64,000 bases of DNA from Streptomyces flaveolus (GTDB lineage Bacteria > Actinomycetota > Actinomycetes > Streptomycetales > Streptomycetaceae), in contig NZ_JNWV01000039.1 of assembly GCF_000716535.1 (NCBI RefSeq), forward strand, positions 23,248 to 87,247, in the 5' to 3' direction. Position 1 is the first letter of the stretch; every line of letters starts with the position of its first letter. Of this stretch, positions 26,814 to 34,963 are shown in pieces. Below the pieces are notes generated by a model. That model worked only from the letters and a program-made list of their open reading frames with translations, was not told the origin of the DNA and made no database searches. The translations under genes were made by a program, and so were the position numbers.

Positions 26814-28367
26814 ATGGGGACTGCCGTTGTTCTCCGGCCGGAGGCGGAGAATTCACAGGACGACCGGCCCGCGGCGCGCCGCACATTGTTTCGGTCGGAT
26901 TATTTCTGGGTCACTCCGGTAATCATCATCGCGCTCGCGTTGCGCGCGCGGGGAATCGGGAAATACCCGTTTCCCAACGACGACGAGGGCACCTATCTCG
27001 CGCAGGCCTGGGCCGTCCGGCACGGGGCACTCGCGCACTACACCTACTGGTACGACCATCCGCCGCTCGGCTGGATACAACTCTCGGGCGTCTCCTGGCT
27101 GCCCGACCTGGTCCTGCCCGACCTGCCGACGTTCGTCCAGGGCCGGATCGCCATGCTCCCGGTGGCCGCCGTGACCTGCGTCCTGGTCCACGTCGTCGGC
27201 CGCCGCCTCGGCCTCGCCCGGCCCACCGCCACGGGCGCCGTCCTGCTGTACGCGCTGTCGCCGCTCGCGGTGGTCCTGCACCGGCAGATCTACCTGGACA
27301 ACTTCGCCGTCCTGTGGGCGCTGGCCGCGTTCGCCTTCGCCCTCTCGCCGCGCCGCGACCTGTGGCACCACGTCGCGGCGGGCATGTCCTTCGCGCTCGC
27401 GGTCCTCTCCAAGGAGACCATCGGCGTGCTGCTGCCGGTGCTGCTGGTGGCGATGTGGCAGGGCAGCCACTCCAGCACCCGCAAGTTCTCCCTGGCCGGC
27501 TTCTTCTCCGGCTTCGTGCTGACCGGCCTGTTCTATCCGCTGTACGCCCTGCTCAAGGGCGAGCTGCTGCCCGGCGACGGCCATGTCTCGCTGCTCGGCA
27601 CGCTGAAGTTCCAGCTCGGCGGCCGCGAGGGCAGCGGCTCCGCCTTCCAGGCCGGCACCGACGCCCACCAACTGTTCGCGGACTGGCTCGCCCGCGACCC
27701 GTACCTGCTGATCGGCGGCGGCGTCGCCGCGCTGTGCGCGCTGCCGGTACGGCGGCTGCGGCCCGCAGCCCTCGGCGTCCTGGTGCTCGCCCTGGTCGCG
27801 CTCCGGCCCGGCGGATACCTGCCGCAGATGTACGTCGCGCAGGCGCTGCCCTTCCTCGCGCTGACCCTCGCCGGACTCGTTCAGGTACTGGTCGAGCGGC
27901 TGTCCGGCCGGCCCCGGCTGCGGTCCACCGCCGCCGTCGCCGCGCTCCTCGCCGCCGCGGTGGTCGCCGGCCCCGCCTGGTACCACCAGGACCGGCTCGC
28001 CACCACCGCCGACGACAACCGCGTCTACCGCGACGCCGCCCGCTGGCTGCGCGAGACGGACACCGGCGACCGCGACAAGGTCCGCCTGGTCACCGACGGC
28101 GTGCTCTGGCTGGACGCCGTCGACGCCGGGTACCGGCCCGGCACCGGCGTCATCTGGCACTACAAGCTGGACCAGGACCCGGCGGTCACCAAGACCCTGC
28201 CGCACGGCTGGAAGGACATCGACTACGTCGTGTCCACGCCCGCCCTGCGCGGCGAGCGCGAGCATCTGCCCACACTGCGCGCCCTGTTCGCGCACGGCAC
28301 GCCGGTCGCCACCTTCGGGGAGGGCGGCGGCCGGATCGACATCCTCCGCATCGGCCGCGCCGGCTGA
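26814..28367 (+). CDS. GT39/ArnT-like polytopic membrane glycosyltransferase
   Basis: 517 aa, about ten membrane helices. The first luminal loop carries YPFPNDDEGTYLAQAW; paired acidic residues here are the catalytic and metal-binding signature of GT-C enzymes. Next comes YWYDHPPLGW, another family motif. GT-C enzymes use polyprenyl-phosphate sugars outside the membrane, so the DPM-like protein next door is a natural donor supplier. ATG 26814 was chosen because a GGGGGTGGGGG tract precedes it; the open frame starts earlier without RBS. The copper oxidase gene begins 36 bp downstream. Confidence 0.88.
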   Translation: MGTAVVLRPEAENSQDDRPAARRTLFRSDYFWVTPVIIIALALRARGIGKYPFPNDDEGTYLAQAWAVRHGALAHYTYWYDHPPLGWIQLSGVSWLPDLVLPDLPTFVQGRIAMLPVAAVTCVLVHVVGRRLGLARPTATGAVLLYALSPLAVVLHRQIYLDNFAVLWALAAFAFALSPRRDLWHHVAAGMSFALAVLSKETIGVLLPVLLVAMWQGSHSSTRKFSLAGFFSGFVLTGLFYPLYALLKGELLPGDGHVSLLGTLKFQLGGREGSGSAFQAGTDAHQLFADWLARDPYLLIGGGVAALCALPVRRLRPAALGVLVLALVALRPGGYLPQMYVAQALPFLALTLAGLVQVLVERLSGRPRLRSTAAVAALLAAAVVAGPAWYHQDRLATTADDNRVYRDAARWLRETDTGDRDKVRLVTDGVLWLDAVDAGYRPGTGVIWHYKLDQDPAVTKTLPHGWKDIDYVVSTPALRGEREHLPTLRALFAHGTPVATFGEGGGRIDILRIGRAG

Positions 28368-28403
28368 TCCGCAGGACCCGCCACCGATAGAGGGGGGACC
28401 TCT

Positions 28404-30878
28404 TTGCCGTACACCGTCGTGCCGTACCGTCCGGGCATGCCGTACCGCTCGCCCAGACCGGCCAGAGCCCGGCCGACCCGCACCCGTCTGCTGCTGACCG
28501 CGCTGCTGCTGTTCACCGCGGCGCTCGGTCTCGGCCCGCTCGGTACGCAGAGCGCCACCGCAGCGAGCAACCTGGTGAAGAACCCCGGCCTGGAGGTGCT
28601 CGACGGGCCGTCCCGGTTCCCGCAGTGCTTCGAGAAGTCGGGCTGGGGGGACAACGACTTCTCCTTCGCCGTCACCGACGACGCCCACAGCGGCAGCCGT
28701 GCCGTCCGCATCGAGCTGACCCGGCGCGCCGGCGGCGACCGCAAGACGATGATGCTGGAGAACTCCTGCGCCCCGCAGGTCACGCCCGACCACCAGTACG
28801 ACCTGTCGTTCTGGTACAGGTCGAGCACCCCGGACGTGGCGTTCACCCTGTTCCGGCACGACACCACCCAGGGCTGGGTGTACTGGACCGACCTCAGGAC
28901 GCTGCCCCAGTCGGCCGGCTGGATCCGCACCGAGGTGCGCACCCCGCTCATCCCGCCGAACACCGACCAGATCACCTGGGGCGGCGCCCTGTACGGCGTC
29001 GGCACCCTCACCACCGACGACTACGCGATGACCGACGCCACCGTGCCCGCCGCGCCGGACCCCTGCACGACGGGCGGCACCGGGCCGCAGTGCCGGGGCA
29101 AGTGGACCGTGCAGTCCGTCAACTCCCCGGTGCGCGCCATCCACTCGGTGCTGCTGCACACCGGCAAGGTGCTGCTCATCGCCGGCTCCGGCAACGACCG
29201 GGACGCCTTCGCCGCCGGCACGTTCAGGACCAGCCTGTTCGACCCGGCCACCGGCGGCTACACCGACATCCCGACCCCGGAGGACTTCTTCTGCGCCGGG
29301 CACGTGCAGCTCCCGGACGGCCGGGTGCTGGTGGTCGGCGGCAACAAGGACTACGCCTCACCGGACGGCAGCGTCGGCTACAAGGGCCTGCGGAGCAGCT
29401 ACGTCTTCGATCCGGCCCAGAACAAGTACGTCAAGGTCAACGACATGCTGGCCGGGCACTGGTACCCGTCCGCGACCGCGATGGGCAACGGTGACGTCAT
29501 CGCGCTCGGCGGTCTCGGCGAGGACTCCGCCGGCACGGTCGTCAACGAGCACTTCTCCTACGCCCGGAACAAGTGGCTGCCGATGGGCGAGGCCAAGCAG
29601 GCCTGGTCCTTCTGGGGCCTGTACCCGTCGATGATCCTGCTCCAGGACGGCCGCCTCTTCTACACCGGCAGCCACGTCTTCGGCGGCGGCCTGCCCGGCA
29701 CCGGCGCCTCCGTCTACGACTACGACGCCGGGACCATCAGCGAGGTGCCCGGGCTGCGCAGGAAGGACGAGCGCGACCAGTCCATGTCGGTGCTGCTGCC
29801 GCCCGCCCAGGACCAGAAGGTCCTCACCATGGGCGGCGGCAACCACACCGTCTCCCCGGACGCCCACCGGCTGACCGACCTGATCGACATGAAGGCCGCC
29901 TCGCCGCAGTACGCGCCCGGCCCCGACCTGCCGCAGGGCCACTACGCCGACGGCAGCCCGCAGACCGGCACCCAGGGCAAGGTGTACGTCTCCGCGGTGA
30001 TCCTGCCCGACGGCACGGTGCTGGAGACCGGCGGCGCCCTGCACACCTACCGCGAGGACCCCGTCTTCGAGGCCTCGCTGTACGACCCGGCGACCAACAC
30101 CTTCCAGGCGGGCCTGGCCACCGACCCGGTCCCGCGGACCTACCACTCCTCGTCCACGCTGCTGCCGGACGGCCGGGTGCTCAGCATCGGCAACAACCCC
30201 GGTGACGGCTCCTTCGACCAGCGCGTGTCGGTCTACGAGCCGCCGTACCTCTTCAAGGGCGCCCGGCCGCAGATCACCTCGCTCGCGAGCACCCGCTGGA
30301 CGTACGGCACCTCGCAGCGCATCACCGTGGACAAGCCGGTGGTGAAGGCGTCGCTGATCCGCCCGGCCGCCGTCACCCATTCCTCCGACCCGAACCAGCG
30401 CTACGTCGACCTGCCGATGACCGTCGACGGCAACACCATCGACCTCAGCCTGACCAGCAACCCGAACCTGGCACCGCCCGGCTGGTACATGCTGTCGGTG
30501 GTCGACGCGAACGGCGTGCCGTCGGTGTCGAAATGGGTCCGCGTCGGCTCCGAGGGGCAGGTCGCCGCGGCCCGCGTGCAGTCCTTCGCCGACGAACTGA
30601 AGGCGAGCGAGCCGGGCACGGGCACCCCCGCGCCGCAGCCGGGCCACCGGCACCACGGCGTGAAGATGGCCGCGGGATTCGACGGCTGCGACCACGCCTA
30701 CGGCCGCATCGGCCAGTGCGTGCCCTGGACGTTCCCGAAGATGCCCCAGGCCGACCGCTGCGCCTGGCTCCTGGACAGGGGCTACGGGCGCCTCGAGGTA
30801 CACGGCCGTGACCGCCACCGCCTGGACCGCGACAAGGACGGCATCGCCTGCGGGAAGGGGGACGTGAGGAAGCGTTAG
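28404..30878 (+). CDS. Secreted copper-radical oxidase (galactose oxidase/GlxA-like) with Excalibur domain
   Basis: 824 aa. TTG start with AGGGGGGACC before it. Sec signal peptide ~27-54 (LLLTALLLFTAALGLGPLG...ATAAS), a ~150-residue beta-sandwich (carbohydrate-binding-like), a kelch propeller, a C-terminal DUF1929 Ig-like domain and an Excalibur calcium motif DRDKDGIACGKG at 808-819. The copper site is complete: Cys297 in FFCAGH and Tyr354 in WYPSAT form the cross-linked cofactor, with Tyr580-His581 (RTYHSS) and His659 (VTHSSD) as ligands. Such enzymes oxidise sugar primary alcohols or glyoxal, producing H2O2. In Streptomyces GlxA works with CslA on an extracellular glycan; here three other glycosyltransferases are the neighbours. 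Its stop overlaps that of the convergent gene. Confidence 0.9.
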   Translation: MPYTVVPYRPGMPYRSPRPARARPTRTRLLLTALLLFTAALGLGPLGTQSATAASNLVKNPGLEVLDGPSRFPQCFEKSGWGDNDFSFAVTDDAHSGSRAVRIELTRRAGGDRKTMMLENSCAPQVTPDHQYDLSFWYRSSTPDVAFTLFRHDTTQGWVYWTDLRTLPQSAGWIRTEVRTPLIPPNTDQITWGGALYGVGTLTTDDYAMTDATVPAAPDPCTTGGTGPQCRGKWTVQSVNSPVRAIHSVLLHTGKVLLIAGSGNDRDAFAAGTFRTSLFDPATGGYTDIPTPEDFFCAGHVQLPDGRVLVVGGNKDYASPDGSVGYKGLRSSYVFDPAQNKYVKVNDMLAGHWYPSATAMGNGDVIALGGLGEDSAGTVVNEHFSYARNKWLPMGEAKQAWSFWGLYPSMILLQDGRLFYTGSHVFGGGLPGTGASVYDYDAGTISEVPGLRRKDERDQSMSVLLPPAQDQKVLTMGGGNHTVSPDAHRLTDLIDMKAASPQYAPGPDLPQGHYADGSPQTGTQGKVYVSAVILPDGTVLETGGALHTYREDPVFEASLYDPATNTFQAGLATDPVPRTYHSSSTLLPDGRVLSIGNNPGDGSFDQRVSVYEPPYLFKGARPQITSLASTRWTYGTSQRITVDKPVVKASLIRPAAVTHSSDPNQRYVDLPMTVDGNTIDLSLTSNPNLAPPGWYMLSVVDANGVPSVSKWVRVGSEGQVAAARVQSFADELKASEPGTGTPAPQPGHRHHGVKMAAGFDGCDHAYGRIGQCVPWTFPKMPQADRCAWLLDRGYGRLEVHGRDRHRLDRDKDGIACGKGDVRKR

Positions 30879-31585
30879 CGCTCCTTCAGGGCGCGCGCCA
30901 CGATGGCTTCCAGCTGGTCGTGGTGCGCGCCCTTCCAGTACGCCCGGCCGCAGGCCGTGCACTGGGCGAAGACGTCGTAGGAGCGTTGGGTGCCGTGCTT
31001 GAGCTGGGCGGCGACCTCGTCCTTGGTGGCCTGTCTCAGCAGGCCGTTGCAGGCGGTGCAGCGGGTCCAGGGGCGGAGGTCGGGGGCGAACCGGTCGAGG
31101 ACGTCGTGGAGCTGGTCGTCGGGGCGGGTGCTGTAGACGAACGCGCCCGCCCACAGTTCCCGGCGGCGCAGCAGGCCCCGGTCGCGGCTGAGCATGACCC
31201 GCTTCTCGGCCGCCGAGCGGGCGGCGAGCGCCGGGTCGCCGATGTCCGTCGACTCGTACGCCGTGTCCACGCCGAGCAGGCGCAGCCGGCGGGCCAGCGT
31301 GCCGAGGTGGACGTCGAGGAGGAAGCGGAGGGGCGCGCCGGGCACCCGCTGCGGGCGTTCCACCGGCCGGACGACCAGCCGCTCGGCCGGCTTCGGGACG
31401 TGCGAGGGCGGAACCTCGTGGCCGTCCACGACCAGCGCGCCGACCTCGGTGAGCGGTACCCCGAGGGACTCGACGACATGGCCGAGGGACGAGACTCCGT
31501 CGGTGACGAGCGTCCGGTGCGGCTTGCGCTGGACGAACAGCGCCAGCTCGGGGGCGAACTCGACGTGGATCTCGGGACCGTTCAC
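30875..31585 (-). CDS. Mut7-C RNase domain protein with N-terminal ubiquitin-like domain
   Basis: 236 aa, GTG start. Residues ~5-80 form a ubiquitin/MoaD-like fold (IHVEFAPELALFV, then GALVVDGHEVPPSHVP). Residues ~85-165 form the Mut7-C PIN-like domain with FLLDVHLGTLARRLRLLGVDT and MLSRDRGLL. The C-terminal zinc ribbon has two CxxC knuckles (CTAC, CTAC). This matches the bacterial Mut7-C plus ubiquitin architecture, predicted to be an RNase. Convergent with the copper oxidase gene, sharing 4 bp. Confidence 0.92.
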   Translation of the reverse strand: MNGPEIHVEFAPELALFVQRKPHRTLVTDGVSSLGHVVESLGVPLTEVGALVVDGHEVPPSHVPKPAERLVVRPVERPQRVPGAPLRFLLDVHLGTLARRLRLLGVDTAYESTDIGDPALAARSAAEKRVMLSRDRGLLRRRELWAGAFVYSTRPDDQLHDVLDRFAPDLRPWTRCTACNGLLRQATKDEVAAQLKHGTQRSYDVFAQCTACGRAYWKGAHHDQLEAIVARALKER

Positions 31586-31618
31586 CCGGTCAGGATGTCA
31601 CGGGAGCGGGCCGGGACT

Positions 31619-32260
31619 TCAGGGTTTTCCGGTGGGGAGGCCGTGCTCCAGGACGTCCAGGGCCCGGTCCAGCATGTCGCGCAGGTCCTCCTGGAAGCCG
31701 TTCTCCGCCCAGGACAAGTTGGCTTCCATCAGGCCGCCGACGAGGGCCGTCGCGTAGACGCGCACTTCGAGGCTGTCCGCGGCCAGCCCGGAGCGTTCGG
31801 CGAGGGCCACGCGCAGCAGGCGCCCGGTCTCCGACATGCTCTCGGCCATCCGGGACCGGACGGCGGGGACCTGGACCGCGAGGTGCGCCCGCACCCGCAC
31901 CGCGTCGGGGTCCTCCGCCATCATCGCGTCGATGGCCTTGTGCATCACGTGCCGTACCGAGTCCGTCCACGATTCTCCCGCGGGCCGGGCGCGCAACTCC
32001 TCCAGCATCAGCGGGTCGTACTCGTCCGTGAGGACGATGTCCTCCTTGGTCGGGAAGTACCGGAAGACGGTCGACGGTGATACCTCGGCCCGGTCGGCGA
32101 TCTGGTCGATCGTCGTGGCGTCGTAGCCCTGCTCCTCGATCAGCGCGTAGGTCGCGGCGCGGATCGCCTCGCGGGTCTTGATCTTCTTGCGTTCACGCAG
32201 GCCGAGCCGGGGACGGTCGGCGGGGGAGAGCGGGGAACGTGCGGGCGTCATGCCGGTCAT
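31619..32260 (-). CDS. TetR-family repressor of the adjacent efflux operon
   Basis: 213 aa. N-terminal HTH: TREAIRAATYALIEEQGYDATTIDQIADRAEVSPSTVFRYF, the classic TetR pattern, with a helical ligand-binding domain behind it. The ATG overlaps the stop of the MFS gene (ATGA), so it is second in the operon and probably autoregulated. A large palindrome over the MFS promoter (33862-33893) is its likely operator. Because the MFS gene is frameshifted upstream, coupling of translation to this gene may be affected. Confidence 0.92.
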   Translation of the reverse strand: MTGMTPARSPLSPADRPRLGLRERKKIKTREAIRAATYALIEEQGYDATTIDQIADRAEVSPSTVFRYFPTKEDIVLTDEYDPLMLEELRARPAGESWTDSVRHVMHKAIDAMMAEDPDAVRVRAHLAVQVPAVRSRMAESMSETGRLLRVALAERSGLAADSLEVRVYATALVGGLMEANLSWAENGFQEDLRDMLDRALDVLEHGLPTGKP

Positions 32261-33857
32261 TGTCCGGCATCGGCCGTGGTGGGGGCCATGGCCGGGGGCT
32301 CCTCCCGTGCCGTCCGCCGGGCGGCCGGGGCGTTCGGCAGCAGCAGGGCCGCGAGCAGGGCGGCCACCAGGGCGGCGACCGCGCACACCAGCAGCACCAG
32401 GGTCATGCCGTGCACGTAGGAGGCGTCCGCCGAGGCCGCGAGACGCGCCGAGCCGGCCCTGGCGGCGACCAGGTGCGCGGCCACCACGGACTCCCCGGCG
32501 GTGTGCGCGGCGCCGGAGGGCAGCCCGGTCACGTCGAGGCGGTCCCGGAAAGCGCCCGCGAGGAGGCTGCCGAGCAGGGCGATGCCGATGGCGCCGCCGA
32601 CCTGGCGCAGGGTCATCAGCAGCCCCGATCCTCCCCCTCTGCCCGAAAGGCGTGGGGGGACCCCCAGCCGGCCCGGTCCGCGGGCAGGGCGCCGAGGGCG
32701 CCGTCCATGGCCGGGACGACCGAGAAACCGAAGCCGATGCCCGTGATCGACAGCCACAGCGCGGTGAAGCCGTAGCCGGAGTCCACCGTCGTACGGCTGC
32801 CCAGCAGGGCGGCGAAGGCGAGCACCACCAGACCCGCGCTGACCACGGCCCGGGCACTGAACCGGGCGACGACCGGCTGGGCGCCCCGCGCCGCCACCAG
32901 CAGCCCGCCCATCATCGGCAGCAGCCTGAGGCCGGTGCCGAACGCGTCGTTGCCGAGAACGGCCTGGAGGTACTGCGGCAGCACGAACAGCAGGCCGGAC
33001 AGCACGAACATCACCAGGGTCGCGGCGAGGGTGTTGAGCAGGAAGCCGCGCCGGGCGAGCAGGGTCAGGTCGAGCATGGGGCGCACGGCCCGGCGTTCGC
33101 GCAGCACCAGTCCGGTGAGGAGCACGGCGGACGCGGCGAACGCGCCCAGCACCAGGGGATCGCCCCAGCCGCGCCCCGGGGCCTCGATGATCGCGTAGAC
33201 GAGGGCGCCGAGGCCGATCGCGGTGAGCGCGGTGGAGAGGGCGCCGACCCTGGGCGAGGCCGGGTCGCGGGTCTCGGGCAGCAGGAGCACGCAGGCGGTG
33301 ATGCCGAGGGCGGCCATCGGCAGGTTGATCAGGAAGACCGAGCCCCACCAGAAGTGGTCGAGCAGCCAGCCGCCGATGATCGGGCCGAGCGGCATGCCGA
33401 GTGCGGAGGCCGCGGAGATCAGGCCGACCGCCTTGGTGCGCTCGTCCGGGCCGAACAGCGACGGCAGCACGGACAGCGCGAGCGGCATGATCAGCGCGGC
33501 GCCGACGCCCATGACCGCGCGTGCGGCGATCACGGCGTTCACGTCGCCGGCCAGGGAGCCCAGGAGCGAGCCCGCCAGGAAGACGCCGAGCCCGGCGACG
33601 AGCATCCGGCGGCGCCCGAACCGGTCGCCCAGCAGCCCGGCGGGGAGCATCAGCGCGGCGAAGACGACGACGTACGCGTCCGCCATCCACTGCTGCTCGC
33701 CGGTGGTGGCCCCGAGCTGCTCCGCCATGGTCGGCAGGGCCACGTTGAGGATCGTCGTGTCGAAGCCGAGCACCAGCATGCTCGCGACCAGGGCCCCGAG
33801 GGCCCACCAGCGGCGGGGGTCGGGCCGCCTACCGTCTTCCTGAGTGACAGTCTCCAT
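32257..33857 (-). pseudogene. MFS drug efflux transporter (DHA2/EmrB-like), disrupted by a hairpin element
   Basis: From ATG 33857 a DHA2 transporter reads cleanly (MLVLGFDTTILNVALPTMAE; LLGDRFGRRRMLVAG; 14-TM layout) through ...GALGALPADRAG. It then enters about 38 bases of hairpin sequence (32630-32666), and the frame is lost, ending at 32616. In another frame the true continuation GLLMTLRQVGGAIGIALLGS runs to the stop at 32257. The total of 1601 bases is not divisible by three; removal of the hairpin would restore a ~520-aa protein. The N-terminal 400 residues may still be made but lack the last membrane helices, so efflux is probably lost. First gene of the TetR operon. Confidence 0.85.
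32630..32666. mobile_element. Short palindromic insertion element inside the MFS gene
   Basis: Reads CTCCCCCTCTGCCCGAAAGG then CGTGGGGGGACCCCC. TCCCCC pairs with GGGGGGA and GCC with GGC around a CGAAA loop. It interrupts an otherwise continuous transporter sequence. A decayed relative is at 52859-52902. Hairpins with outer C/G runs of this type are scattered in Streptomyces genomes, in the manner of REP or MITE elements; this is from general knowledge, not a search. Confidence 0.7.
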
Positions 33858-33861
33858 GAAA

Positions 33862-33893
33862 TGACAGTAACTCTCAAAATCGTGAGACTGTCA
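33862..33893 (-). promoter_or_regulatory. Promoter and TetR operator of the MFS/TetR operon
   Basis: Arms TGACAGT (33862-33868) and ACTGTCA (33887-33893) are perfect 7-bp inverted repeats, with inner CTCA/TGAG pairing. On the minus strand TTGACA (-35, at 33889-33894) and TACTGT (-10, at 33864-33869) are 19 bp apart, with the start codon at 33857, so the operator covers the promoter. This is the only clearly AT-rich palindrome in the area. Confidence 0.75.
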
Positions 33894-33923
33894 ATCATTC
33901 GGGGGGTGCCGAGGCATGAAAAA

Positions 33924-33951
33924 CGGCCACGACTCGGGCGAGTCGTGGCCG
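33924..33951 (-). terminator. Intrinsic terminator of the haemolysin III-like gene
   Basis: CGGCCACGACTCG and CGAGTCGTGGCCG form perfect 13-bp arms (33924-33951) with two unpaired central bases. On the minus strand it is followed by TTTTT. One of the few full rho-independent terminators in the window; it lies 20 bp past the stop at 33971. Confidence 0.9.
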
Positions 33952-33970
33952 GTAAGGCGAGGTGGGAGGG

Positions 33971-34684
33971 TTACGCGTGCTGGTACGCCACCAGCGAGAT
34001 CCCGACGTAGTGGACGACGAACGCGGCGAGGGTGAAGGAGTGGAAGACCTCGTGGAAGCCGAACCAGCGCGGTGACGGGTTCGGGCGCTTGATGCCGTAG
34101 ATCACGCCGCCGGCGCTGTAGAGCAGGCCGCCGGCGACCACCAGGATCAGCACCGCGATGCCGCCCGTGTGCAGGAAGTCGGGCAGGAAGAAGACGGCCG
34201 CCCAGCCCATCGCGATGTAGCAGGGCGTGTAGAGCCAGCGCGGGGCGCCGACCCAGAAGACGCGGAAGACGATGCCGGCCGCCGCGGCGGCCCAGATGCC
34301 CCACAGCAGCCACTGGCCCTTGGCGCCGGGCAGGAGCAGCAGGGTCAGCGGGGTGTAGGTGCCCGCGATGATCAGGAAGATGTTGGCGTGATCGAGGCGG
34401 CGCAGCACGCCGTCCATGCGCGGGCTCCAGTTGCCCCGGTGGTAGAGCGCGCTGACGCCGAACAGGAGGCAGGCGGTCAGGGCGTAGATGCCGCAGGCGA
34501 TGCGGCCTCTGGTCGAGTCGGCGAGTGCGGTGAGTACGAGTCCCGCGATGAGTACGGCCGGAAACATGCCGAGGTGCAGCCAGCCACGGAGCCTGGGCTT
34601 GACCGGATGCGGCAGGGAGAGCGCCACGGGGCCACGGCCGGCGGCCGGCGTGTCCGAGGGCGCGTCGGAGGCGGACGCAGTCAT
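33971..34684 (-). CDS. Haemolysin III / TrhA (PAQR-type) membrane protein
   Basis: 237 aa, seven membrane helices. Family motifs: GVSALYHRGNWSP (His-containing), RRLDHANIFLIIAGTYTPL, and the C-terminal GFHEVFHSFTLAAFVVHYVG. The conserved Asp and three His form the metal site of PAQR-superfamily proteins. Named for haemolysin III but the bacterial role is probably membrane lipid homeostasis (TrhA). ATG 34684 gives the usual length; upstream ATGs at 34720 and beyond have no better RBS. Confidence 0.9.
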   Translation of the reverse strand: MTASASDAPSDTPAAGRGPVALSLPHPVKPRLRGWLHLGMFPAVLIAGLVLTALADSTRGRIACGIYALTACLLFGVSALYHRGNWSPRMDGVLRRLDHANIFLIIAGTYTPLTLLLLPGAKGQWLLWGIWAAAAAGIVFRVFWVGAPRWLYTPCYIAMGWAAVFFLPDFLHTGGIAVLILVVAGGLLYSAGGVIYGIKRPNPSPRWFGFHEVFHSFTLAAFVVHYVGISLVAYQHA

Positions 34685-34963
34685 GGCCGCATGGTACCGA
34701 CGCTGCCGTAAGTCACTCATCAATGCACGTTCAATCAAGTCATCCGGCAAAAAGTCCTTCAGCTGAACCCAACGTGGACGCAAAGAGTCGTGGTAACCGT
34801 GGGATTCCTCACGCCGCTCACCTGTGATGCCCTCTGGACAGATGGGCACTAGACTCGGATGATCAAATGAGTGCGGTCGGCACCGGATGAGCGGGCTACG
34901 AAGCATCCGGGTCGCGGCCCCCACGGGGCGAGAACACAAAAAATCCCTCACTTAGGAGCAATC

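Noticed and set aside
26853..29303. 816-aa leftward frame
   Set aside because: Shadow of the GT39-like and copper oxidase genes; low-complexity composition.
34721..34963. Possible riboswitch in the pckG leader
   Set aside because: Only short, weak stems; no known aptamer core recognised.
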